A DNA stretch of 64,000 nt. Origin: Amphiura filiformis (Eukaryota > Echinodermata > Ophiuroidea > Amphilepidida > Amphiuridae). Below are positions 54,681-64,000 of the stretch, piece after piece (within the stretch, counting starts at the first letter, position 1; every line of letters begins with the position of its first letter). A program made the translations under genes and the position numbers. The stretch spans positions 78,618,713 to 78,682,712 of the forward strand of contig NC_092628.1 in NCBI RefSeq assembly GCF_039555335.1, read 5' to 3'. The notes under the pieces are model-generated. The model did not search any database. It saw only the letters and a program-made list of their open reading frames with translations, and was not told the origin of the DNA.

Positions 54681-55599
54681 TAGAACATCCAATGCTGTCA
54701 ATAATTTATGGTTATAAATAAATTTATATGCAAATTAGCAAAACAATAGATCCAGTTGGTTGGAAATGATTGGTTGAATCATTCATGTGTCAAGTGATAA
54801 CACTCAGAAGTTGAGATTCTTCAACTTGCAAAACCGACCTCGTTTTTGCCTCAACGATTTGTATCGATTCATCGGCTTGATGCTTTGAAAACGGAAGTAA
54901 AGACCAAGTATGTGTGAGAATCAGCATAACGATTTGAAAAAAACTACTTTTATTGTTAATGTAAAACATACAGAATAGAAAACTGATTTCTCTGGGACTG
55001 ATTTAGTGGTGTGCAATCAGTAGGACCTCAATGTTTTTAGCAATCATCCAAAACTAATCATTTTATACTACTTTTTCCACCTACTCTTAAGCTATTTCAG
55101 TAAATACAAAAGTTTGAGAAAGAATATCTCTAATTATACAAAAATATCTCATTTATGCTAAAATACAGTAAACTAAGCTAGTATTATCATTTTACTATCA
55201 AAGTACATGTCATCCACATGGAATGTATCAAAGATTGCATGACCATTCTAATTATATAAAGTACAATGATTATATTTTTTATTTACACTATGTACAAATT
55301 CCCTTCAACTAGAAGAGGAAGCTCCTCTTTTAGTTGTGTATTTGTGGTGCAATCAAGCAAAGTGAGTTGTTTTTCGGCCCACTGCTGAAAATCCCATCAA
55401 CATTGGACCTAGATACCTTCCCAAGTTATGACCATATTCATGTTGCTAAAAATAATAGATACGAAAGAGAGTGGCTCAAAATCAAATGTAGCAACAAATG
55501 AGTCAGTTACCTTGATTACATCACATTTTACTAGAATTTTGCGGTTCTCAACCAGCGCGGTTCTCGACGCAAAGCGTTGGTCGCAATGCCTCCACCTTG

Positions 55600-56395
55600 A
55601 CGCACATCATTTTAACCAGTGCAATTTCACTTGACCCCAAAATGACCTTCACATTATTTGCCTCTCTAAGGTGGTCGTTCCCACCAAATTTCATGAACCT
55701 GCAGCAGTCTATGGCGATTTGACCCTGAATGACCCCAAAATAACCTTGACATTTGTGTCTCTTTTCAGTGCTCATTCCCACAAAATTTCATAAACCTGCG
55801 ACGATCTATAGCAATTTGACCCCAGATGACCCTGAATGACCCCAAAATTACATTAACATTTTTTGTCTCGCTAGGCTAATCATTCCCACTGAATTTCATG
55901 ACCCTGCAACAATCTATGGCGATTTGACCTAGGATGACCGCAAATGACCCCTAAATGACTTGACATTTTTGTCTCGCCACGGAATTTCATGAACCTGCAA
56001 CATTAATATATGGCGATTTGACCCTGGATGACCCCAAATGACCCCTCAATAACCTTGCGATTTAGCATATATTGCACTGAAAATCTTATCAGGCCAAGAA
56101 CCTCTGGCTGTGCTACTCCCCACCAAGTCTCATCACTGTAACCCATACAGATCTCCAGATAATCTGTGCACAAGTTTATTTTGCTTGATATGCATAAATT
56201 ATGCAAATAAGCTACTTAATTACCATATTTTGCGACAAAAACCTACTGAAAGTTGGGGACTTCCAACTGCCACCCCTCCAATAAATTGCATCACTACGCC
56301 TTATCAGTTCAGAGAAATTCTACTCACAACCTCGTACAGACAGACGGACGGACGGAATGACGGACAACCTGGAACCATAATATCTCCGGTGGAGG
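55600..56395. repeat. TGACCCC repeat block with GACG microsatellite end
   Basis: About five degenerate ~105-bp units with ggcgatttgaccctg.atgacccc and aaatttcatgaacctgc, ending in cagacagacggacggacgg (56338-56356). It looks like a dispersed repeat with a simple-sequence tail. Confidence 0.6.
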
Positions 56396-56687
56396 CATAA
56401 AAAGAATTTTAATCTATCTGTGAGATCACAAATTATAATATTTTGGAATGAGTGACTTTTGTGGTATCTTTGGTAAAAAAGACATCTATGGCCATTCAAG
56501 AATTCAGGCTTTTCCACTGAATGAAAATATGTAAAGAAAACTTTGAAAGTAGCACTCACCGGAATCTCCAGGTAGCACAACAAATATTACAAATCAATCC
56601 TTACTAAATTTGTCTTGCCTTTCTACATAAATAAATTATTTATTAAACCATGAGTTGTCATATTTTTGATCACCACAGCAACTATAA

Positions 56688-56873
56688 TTTGGTTCACCTC
56701 AAGTTCGGTAGTGACGTCAATGCTTTTTCACGGTTGCGCCGCAAGCGTGTCGACAAACCGCACCTGTAAGCTTGCGTGTACGCTCAGCGTGTTTAACTTT
56801 ACGAGCTCGATTCCATACTGCAGCGAACGACATCTGCACATATGTCACTACCAAACTTGAGGTGAACCAAATT
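56688..56873. mobile_element. Inverted-repeat element GGTTCACCTCAAG
   Basis: aatttggttcacctcaagtt and aacttgaggtgaaccaaatt are exact inverses about 185 bp apart. Confidence 0.7.
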
Positions 56874-56899
56874 AAATGCCAGCAATCACTGAGCCATTC

Positions 56900-58455
56900 T
56901 TTGCCAAGCCAAACCCCAACAGCAGATATAACAAACTCAACCTTTACTTTACTCATACTGAGTGCCATGCCCCCCTGCCAGATTTGCAGCAAGCAAGTTT
57001 ATACTGAGCAGAACATAGACTTAACATGACTGAATGACACTGATAGCAGTGATTTTTTTTCTGTGGGGGTATGAAGCAATATGAAACATATCTGCTGGGG
57101 CTCAAAATACACATTGTCACACACATAGCACAAAGTTGAGTGCCTGAGCTATGTATTTACTGTTTAACCAGCCTCATTTACTAACATTTAGTCACACATA
57201 TACACCTTTCTTGTGGGTATGGATTATTAGGGACTACATTGTTGTACACACTTACAAATGATATGAAACATTACTAGATCTATTTATGAGGTAATATCGT
57301 TAGTATTAGTGTCATAGATATTGCAACAAAATATGAAAGATATGCAAAAACTCTGACAGACTCTTACAGACTCTGCAAAAACAAAACATATAATTTGCTT
57401 TTCCTTTTAAATTTAAACATAGCTTTATAAGAAATGCTGTCTGTTTTCATTGCATTGTTTTAAGCAAGGAACAAAAAATAAATTTGTATGTACACTTTGT
57501 TTCCTCACTTTTTGGCAAGTTTTTCTTTGTAGTTCTGCATCATTGCACACATCAAGTTATATCAATACTGCCTTGTACACATTTACTTGATATCTCTAAA
57601 CAAGTAGGAAAGTAGGCACATGGTACTTGTATTTCATTATTCAAACAAAATAAAAAGTAAAACCTACGCCAAACTTAACAAAAAATAATTTAACAAATGA
57701 TGTCTGATATCACTTTGAGAACCAGCATCAACTAAAAGTAAAACAAATTTTCCACCTCAGTGGAAAAATAGAAAATGAAAAATAAATTTAAGGTAATTTT
57801 CCCTTTATTAGAAGCTGCATATTGAAACAATAGATTTTATGAAATTTACAGCAATTTTAAGTACTGAGTGATGAATAACACGTGTCAGTACATGTATTAA
57901 GTAACTTTTCTCTTATATTATATCAAAATTCAGTTAGACTTGATTCTCATGGGTATGTCTCTTTTAAGTTGACAGTAATATCACATCACAACAACTAGCA
58001 ATTTTGAGCTCGCTGAAAAGAAGAGCCCTTGTCTTGGTCGGTTAATTTGCTTCACTAGTTTCACTGTTCAAATGTGAAATGATGTTACTGCCAACAAAAC
58101 TGTTTAATTTCCAGAATTCAGGTGGCTTCAACGTCTAACATGCAAAATGTACATTTGCTATGTTCACCTTGCATTCAAGTCATTTCATCTGTAATAGTAA
58201 AGTTACTTACTTGTGAATAGGGAGGAAGGGAAATCATGTATTCACCTTCCCATAAAACAGATAACCACTACTCTTGCCCTTCAATGTAAGTAAACCCCCA
58301 CTTTGATTGAATACTTTCCGATTGCAACATTGGCTTCAGGCAGAACTGTCCAACCAGACATCGTCTTTGATTCCTGGCTATGTATTTCTACCATGAGCAA
58401 TGTGCTTCCTGAGATGCGTCTTCTGTTCTAGTCAGCCTCGTGTCTTTAGTGTTGA
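56900..58455. other. CCNJ 3' region, no coding sequence seen
   Basis: AT-rich sequence after the CCNJ stop. Part is expected to be 3' UTR; its end cannot be placed. Confidence 0.4.
57804..57809 (-). terminator. Possible CCNJ polyadenylation signal
   Basis: An AATAAA on the minus strand about 650 nt after the CCNJ stop codon. The region is AT-rich and such hexamers are common by chance. Confidence 0.2.
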
Positions 58456-58567
58456 TCATGATTTTCTGATGTTATGTGCCTGTGCTTTACTGAGGAATCC
58501 ATTGTGTGTCGGTGTTTTGGTCACTGTCTGGGGTCTCTTGGCTGCTTTCTCATCCGAGTCATGAGCT
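58456..58567 (-). CDS. CCNJ: CCNJ last coding exon
   Basis: Residues 245-281 and TGA. Acceptor gtcattcatag restores phase 2 and reads KAHDSDEKAAKRPQTVTK, aligning with IAHDNDVKEANK of human cyclin J right after LL. The tail that follows is short, basic and polar, without recognisable motifs. Confidence 0.85.
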
Positions 58568-61500
58568 CTATGAATGACAAAACATCACATAGGTCATATC
58601 ATAACATACTATTTAGATACTTTTATATGCGATCCATTGTTCTAAATATGACTAAAAATACATCTTATTCAGAAATTTGAAGTGTATTTTATACATTTTG
58701 AATGTGTGTTCATATCTTTCTGTTAATTAATAGCGTTAAAAAGAAAGTACCGTATTCATTCCATTAACCGCCCATGCCCCTATAAACGCCCACCCAGTGA
58801 CTTTCCAACAAGCAAACTGTCCATGTAAATCTGAATCATGGTCTGAAACATTATGACACTGATGATGACTTTGTTAAGCGCCCAAAGCGGTTAATGGAAC
58901 GCAATCGATAATTAATATTGCACAACAAAGTCTACATCTGTAAATTTATTCATGCAACCAAAGTCCACAACAATGTCGGTAGTTAGATTGCATATATCCA
59001 AACAGCACCTGGACAGATTGGAATAGTCAATCGTTTGCAGACTTTGTGCAAGTCAATATGCCAGCAAGACTTCACCGCCAGGAATTGAACTCACAACCAC
59101 ATTCAACAAAGCAAGCACCTTAACCATTAGGCCATGCTCCCCTTATATCTCACCTCATCCTACTACTTAGACCAGAGAAGCACACTTATACGTAAAGACT
59201 GTGTCTAAATCTTCTTGAAAACTTTGTCAAACTTAATATTTAACAACAACATGAAATTGCAACTTACTGTATAAATGGTAATTTTCTCGTAGTTATTTTT
59301 TGCGACTTGGAGTTAGAGACACATTTTCGCGATTGCCCAGTCCTTCCCTATACTTGTAATACGTTAATTGCATATTTGTGAGGTGTTATTTTCACGGTTG
59401 GAGCTCTAATCGCAACAACAAACCCTCGCAAAAATTACCACTTATACAGTAGTTTGGGTAAAATAAATTGCTTTATTTTCTGTGTCTATTTATTACCTTA
59501 AACAATTACCGTAAGTACTAGAGCGCCTTCTGTTTATCCAGATGTGTATTATATGAATTTCACTTACTTGAGCAACATGTCAATGTAGAGTGTAAGTTGT
59601 TCCCAAGAATACTTGGTGAGCTTATTGAGATGTGATGTCCATGTTGGTGTAAGCTGTAGACATACTCTTGCAGATGCTATACATACTGCTCCTACTAGAG
59701 ATGGTTTACAACTGGAAAAAACATGGTCTGGGAGAAAAATATATATTACTGTGCCTCAGAAAACTTTGCCTGTTACTAAATTGCAAGAAATGTTCTAGTA
59801 GAAATAAATACCATCCAAAATTTGTTATTCTTTATTTGCTTTTATTCAGAATTTGAATAAATATGGTCATGTTAACATAATGCCAACTTTGGCTTAAAAC
59901 GACACTTCTAAAGTTACACTTAAAAGGGCATTTCGTGACCCACAGAATTAATCACCCACTTTTTTCAAAAATAGTTTTTATACCACTGGAAACCTCTGGC
60001 TACATAATGTTTATGTACAAAAACTTTCTTGCAGATTACTTTGTTTAGCAAAAATATTGTCAAATTTGAATTAAGTTGATGGTGTACCAGAACAAAATTG
60101 CAACAGTTTGCCAATCGCAAACGCAAAATTGGAATCAACTAAACTTTGGGGAATAAGCTTTTTCCGTTGATATCTACTGAAAAAATGTCATAAAAAGAGG
60201 ATGCTATAGGATCACAAAATACTCTCTTTAACTTCTATACCTTTTGCAGGTGCCATTTACATGCATATCATAAAAGCACAGAATTTGAAAGCAGCAAGTT
60301 AATCCATATTTGAAATAGAACTCACCTTGTAAGCTAACATCCAGAAAGTAATTTGCATATTTCCTCAAGTATGTCCTAGCATTGATTGCGTATTCTGTAC
60401 TAAGTGGCCTACCAGCATATTGGTCATTACAACTGATTGCTTCTGTCAAGTAAAAGTCCATGAAATATGCTGCAGTAGGAACGGATATTTTCCAGGAAAA
60501 GAAGTCTAGTAGAAGTAGTTCCATGTGTAAATAATCTTCTTTGCACCCTGTTGTGTCCATGTTTACTTGTGTGTTGAATGTAGTCAGCTTCTGTACCTTT
60601 TCTTCTTTTTCTTCATATTTAGCTAAAAAAAATCCAATTTTGAAAGTTGAGAAGCACAATCGAGAATAAAGATTAGGAAATGTCTCCACTGTATAAGCCA
60701 GAAACAATCAATTAAACATTAATTGCTTTGGTTTATGGACTTATCATTTGGCTTTGAAGAAAGTTTGAAATTTGGCCAATTGACAGACCCGACTTTTGCA
60801 ACTGATATGGTGTCAGGACTATAGAGAACAGCTAGCATGGCTTCTTAGGTGATGATAAATAAGTGAATTGTGATATTGTGAGTAAGTGATTGTCAATATA
60901 TTCCGATTGATAAGTTGCTAGAATGCCCTATCGTCAAATCACAAATAGTTGACTTGAAGCACAGACCCTAGAAGCATCTGTTGTGCTTGAAGGAGCATAG
61001 CATTTTTTTGTGATGCAACTTCCATTAATTATTGGAAGTGATGGCCGAAATATTCTGATTGATAAGTCACTAGAATGCCCTATCGTCAAATTGCAATTAG
61101 TTGACTTGAAGCACAGATCCTAAAAGCGTCTGTGCTTGAAGGCAACACTAACGCCTTGTCGCTAGTCACTGCCCACTGCCAGTGTTCAGTTAGAAGGGGA
61201 TTAGGGGACAGGAGTCCTTAGTGGGGGATGCCCCCTGAACCAGCTTGATTACTTTATTTGATTGATTAGTTTGCTCACTGATTGTACTTACTTGCTATAA
61301 GTAGACAGGCCAGTGCTAGTAGTTGTAGTTGTGACTCCTTGACAATGGCATAATGATCCATGAACCTATCTAACATATAAACAGCAAGGTGCAAAGCATG
61401 CCGGCCAATTTCAAATCGTTCACATAGGATAGCCAGCCAGTCTACTAAGTATCTTCTCAGATGAACCTGAGGGGATTGTCCTTTGAATGCTATTATATTA

Positions 61501-61568
61501 TCCTCTTTGATACATAAGATGTGATACATGTCGGATGCTAATTCGCTATCTGTTATACACTCTTCCAT
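58456..61568 (-). CDS. CCNJ: Cyclin J, four coding exons, 281 residues
   Basis: The exons join in phase (277+297+160+112 = 846 nt) to a 281-residue cyclin. Seen: GQSPQVHLRRYLVDWLAIL (residues ~30-48), the start of the N-terminal cyclin box; HLAVYMLDRFMD; LACLLIATKYEEKEEKV; HMELLLLDFFSWKISVPTAA; YFLDVSLQ; PSLVGAVCIASARV; and LTPTWTSHLNKLTKYSWEQL, ending the second cyclin fold. These follow human cyclin J throughout. Cyclin J is nuclear, CDK-associated and germline/embryo-expressed in flies. The C-terminal tail is only about 37 residues after the cyclin fold (AHDSDEKAAKRP then a basic tail), much shorter than the ~140-residue glutamine-rich tail of the human protein. Exons: 61292-61568, 60326-60622, 59568-59727, 58456-58567. 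At least one further 5' exon lies upstream. Confidence 0.94.
59078..59151 (-). ncRNA. tRNA-derived SINE head or tRNA pseudogene
   Basis: The minus strand reads ggggagcatggcctaatggt (A box) and gagttcaattcctggc (B-box-like) at tRNA spacing. The acceptor ends do not pair, so a functional tRNA is unlikely. CCNJ intron 3. Confidence 0.55.
59568..59727 (-). CDS. CCNJ: CCNJ coding exon 3
   Basis: Residues 192-244 plus two bases. With acceptor ttctcccag it reads DHVFSSCKPSLVGAVCIASA and then LTPTWTSHLNKLTKYSWEQL. A closer AG, 17 nt into the exon, is out of phase. The donor CTCAA-gtaagt is phase 2; retaining the intron gives an immediate stop. Confidence 0.93.
59924..60227. mobile_element. TTAA-flanked MITE in cyclin J intron 2
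   Basis: Flanked by TTAA at 59920-59923 and 60228-60231. It is a copy of the element at 27144-27491 in MAN2B2 intron 7, sharing cactggaaacctctggcta and catAAAAAGAGGATGCTA. Confidence 0.75.
60326..60622 (-). CDS. CCNJ: CCNJ coding exon 2
   Basis: Residues 93-191 plus one base. It reads TKYEEKEEKVQKLTTF, HMELLLLDFFSWKISVPTAA and LRKYANYFLDVSLQ. The acceptor ttttttttag is phase 1; the donor CAAG-gtgagt is phase 1. Confidence 0.95.
61292..61568 (-). CDS. CCNJ: CCNJ coding exon 1
   Basis: Residues 1-92 plus one base. It starts at the first ATG after an attacag acceptor, giving MEECITDSELASDMYHIL, which lines up with the N-terminus of human cyclin J. The donor A-gtaagt is phase 1. Confidence 0.93.
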
Positions 61569-61594
61569 TGTGCTAGCTCCTTGATTAATTGTGT
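61569..61594 (-). other. CCNJ: CCNJ 5' untranslated exon part
   Basis: The 26 bases between the acceptor AG (61595-61596, attacag) and the ATG. They have no upstream ATG, so the promoter and first exon must lie further upstream (above 61600 or outside the window). Confidence 0.6.
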
Positions 61595-62346
61595 CTGTAA
61601 TGAACAATGAAATGGAAACAAAATTAAACAATAAATTATTGAAAATAAGCAGTACTCAAAGTAAGGAAAACTCTATGCCCTCCAATCACAACTTCTTAAA
61701 GGCAAGAATCATAGGAACAAGCCCTCTGTGTATAGCCTATGATATTTTTAACGTCTCACACAATAAAGTTGCGTTGTACGTAAGCACAGGGAAATACTAA
61801 CCCAAACATTCCAGTTTCTATATATGGGTGTCACCGTCAAACTAATTTGACTCCTGATGACTGGCACAAAATGTGAACAGAATCAGTAAACAACAGGGGT
61901 AGGATTCCCCTTCACCTTACACTTGGATTCAGGCCCAGATTCTGGCAACAACATTGATTCTCCATTTTACAATAAGGCATCACGCTTTTCCCAACACAAA
62001 TAAAACGCTCTTATTGGTTTTAAAGAAGTAATTGCTCCGCAATATATTCAACTTATCATGCGAGCCTGTAATTTCAATTTGTAGCTATAGTGTCTAATAA
62101 ACTCTCAATTGCTGTGATCTCAATAATTTTGAGATCCTTGTTGCATTGGACAATGTGAAATCAGCTGATTGGGTGACATATTACTAGATTGGGCGACATT
62201 ACCAAATCACTGAAGCAACATCGCCCAATTGTGAGCAATATTTGTGACTGAATGAGAGCCAATTGTTCCACACAAGAAAATGCTATATCCAGTCTGAGCA
62301 CGTCATACGTCCGTATGACAAGCCCAGTTAATCTTCCATGTACCCG

Positions 62347-63868
62347 GTACAATATAAGATGGATTGGTTGCATCACAGCCTGTCAATTTAAGCATCCTGA
62401 AAACACTCTTGCACATAATATACAAAACCACAAACTCACTAACTTCAACTTGCACTACTGGCAAAATAAAACATAAATTATTACCGATCCTTCAGAATTA
62501 CTTATTGTTGGCAACACCTAGGTTTCATTATCATTGAGGTATAGGACTTTTTATTTTTTCGGAGGAGAGCAGGTAGGGCAACTACTTGATTATATTTCTA
62601 CATGTTCATACTACATACTCTGAAAATTTTTGAAAATTCGGACGAGTCCGGTTTTTTTAAATCACATTTTTGTTCCTAAAATGGGGGTTATAGCGCCCTC
62701 AACGGACATTCTCTCCATAGGGCTACATGTAAAGACCAGTTATAGACAACTGGCCCTAAAATAAAACGGACTCGTGCAAATTTCCTCAAATTTTGCATAT
62801 GATGTAGATTTAGCATCTGGAATGTAATGCAAGTGATGTCGTTGCTGCTCTTCTAAATTCATTTTTAAAATGTCCGCCCCAGACCAAGGTGGCGCAATTT
62901 CATAGAATCCTGTTGCTGAGAATCGCAAATTTGACAAAGTTACATCAGATATGGGTCAGTAATCACAGGTGGGCAAATATGTATGCATTTTACATCCCAA
63001 TTAACTTGACTTGGGCAATGTATGGTAAATTTTATTTGTGCACATAATTTTAGGCCTATATCAAATTTATATTTTTGTACAATTGTACAGCTATCGTTTC
63101 TACCCTTATGATGATTGAAAGTTACCTTTTATCAAAGTGTCTGCAAAAAACTGATCATCGCTAGCATCTTTGATGAAGAAAAATGAGAATATTCAAGTCG
63201 TAAGGGGCCGAAAACCTTACCTTGATCACAAAATCCACCCAATGTATGTCATAAACAATTCATTACCGGGTATATTCTTTGTTGTAATGTCAGTGATTGT
63301 CTCCCGGTATTGTCCTCGCACCTGCAAGCATGTGGGAAATGAGTTGACTGGCTTAGCAATTGTCCAAGTAGTTTTTTATACCAATCAGGTTAGACGCACT
63401 TCACTTTTCGTGGTAGGATCTACACTTCTGAAGAAGGCTGTCTCTTTGATTGGCTTACGATTGCGGAAAATGGTTTATATGCAACCAATCACAAAACGGA
63501 TTATGGAGCACGTTGGAATTGTGTACATGCGGCCCACTGAGCATGTGTGGGAATAGCTTTTCTGCAAAACAATCAAGTGGTACAAATTCAGCTTCAGAAC
63601 CAGGCTGCATGTTTGCCCACCTGTGATCTACTGAACCGTATCCGACGTAACTTTATCAAATTTGCGATTCTCAGCAACAGGATTCCATGAAATTGCCAAG
63701 ATATGTAAGTTATTCTGAAGGATCTGTAATAAAGAATGTTTTATTTTGTCAGTAGTGCAAGTTGAAGTTAGCAAGTTTGTGGTTTCGTATGTTAATATGT
63801 ACAAGAGTGTTTTCAGGAAGTGTAAATTGACAGACCATGTTGCAAAATGATCCATCTCATATCGTACT
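62347..63868. mobile_element. 1.5-kb inverted-repeat region upstream of CCNJ
   Basis: Several blocks pair in mirrored order: gtgcaagttgaagttag (63758) with its inverse at 62441, tcaggaagtgtaaattgaca with ctgtcaatttaagcatcctg, and tttgcgattctcagcaac with gttgctgagaatcgcaaa. The centre near 63290 holds an unassigned 128-codon ORF. Confidence 0.65.
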
Positions 63869-64000
63869 TTTGGCTCTGAAGCTGAATTTATACCACTTGA
63901 TCGCTTTTGAAGAAAAACAATTCCCATATGTGCTCAGCAGTACCACACATGGCACTGAGACACGACATGTGCAAAATTCTGACATGTGCGCAAAATAACT

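Noticed and set aside
55548..55781. 77-codon minus-strand ORF between the genes
   Set aside because: It lies in the TGACCCC repeat block and mirrors its periodicity.
63170..63556. 128-codon plus-strand ORF as a gene
   Set aside because: No motif is recognisable and it lies in the centre of an inverted-repeat element; kept only as a finding to check.

Overview
The window is intron-rich, AT-rich eukaryotic DNA from an animal. It holds one essentially complete gene and the coding part of a second, both on the minus strand. A marine deuterostome, probably an echinoderm or relative, fits best. The reasons are an intron-rich MAN2B2 and a cyclin J that both resemble the vertebrate proteins, TTAGGG-like tracts, frequent TAGGCCTA words and very dense short inverted-repeat transposons. 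The species is an inference, not something I can prove from the sequence.

Positions 1449-50699 carry a glycoside hydrolase family 38 alpha-mannosidase of the MAN2B2 (epididymis-specific/core-specific) class. I reconstructed 20 coding exons with compatible splice phases, giving about 1091 residues from about 3.3 kb of coding DNA spread over 49 kb. Two exons (3 and 17) each lack one base relative to the expected frame. Intron 1 uses a GC-AG pair. The start of exon 12 is tandemly duplicated, and the duplicate is split by a hAT-like element.

Positions 58456-61568 carry cyclin J in four coding exons (281 residues), with an upstream untranslated exon part. Between the two genes (50.7-58.4 kb) I see only AT-rich DNA, short repeats and small inverted-repeat elements.

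The introns are filled with mobile DNA. There are many TTAA-flanked, piggyBac-like non-autonomous elements; twice they lie in chains that share TTAA borders (5839-10878 and 23016 to about 24312). One member has grown to 3.8 kb by 1.12-kb internal tandem repetition. Intron 6 holds a 6.3-kb foldback element with near-identical ends and a ~206-209-bp satellite in opposite orientations in its two arms. hAT-like elements with 8-bp target duplications, a 9-bp-duplication element, TA-flanked mariner-like elements, tRNA-derived sequences and a decayed LINE reverse transcriptase fragment are also present.

The two genes show no evident functional link. MAN2B2 trims mannose from N-glycan cores in lysosomes; cyclin J is a poorly characterised cyclin expressed in germline and early embryo in other animals. 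I saw no rRNA, CRISPR or operon-like structure.
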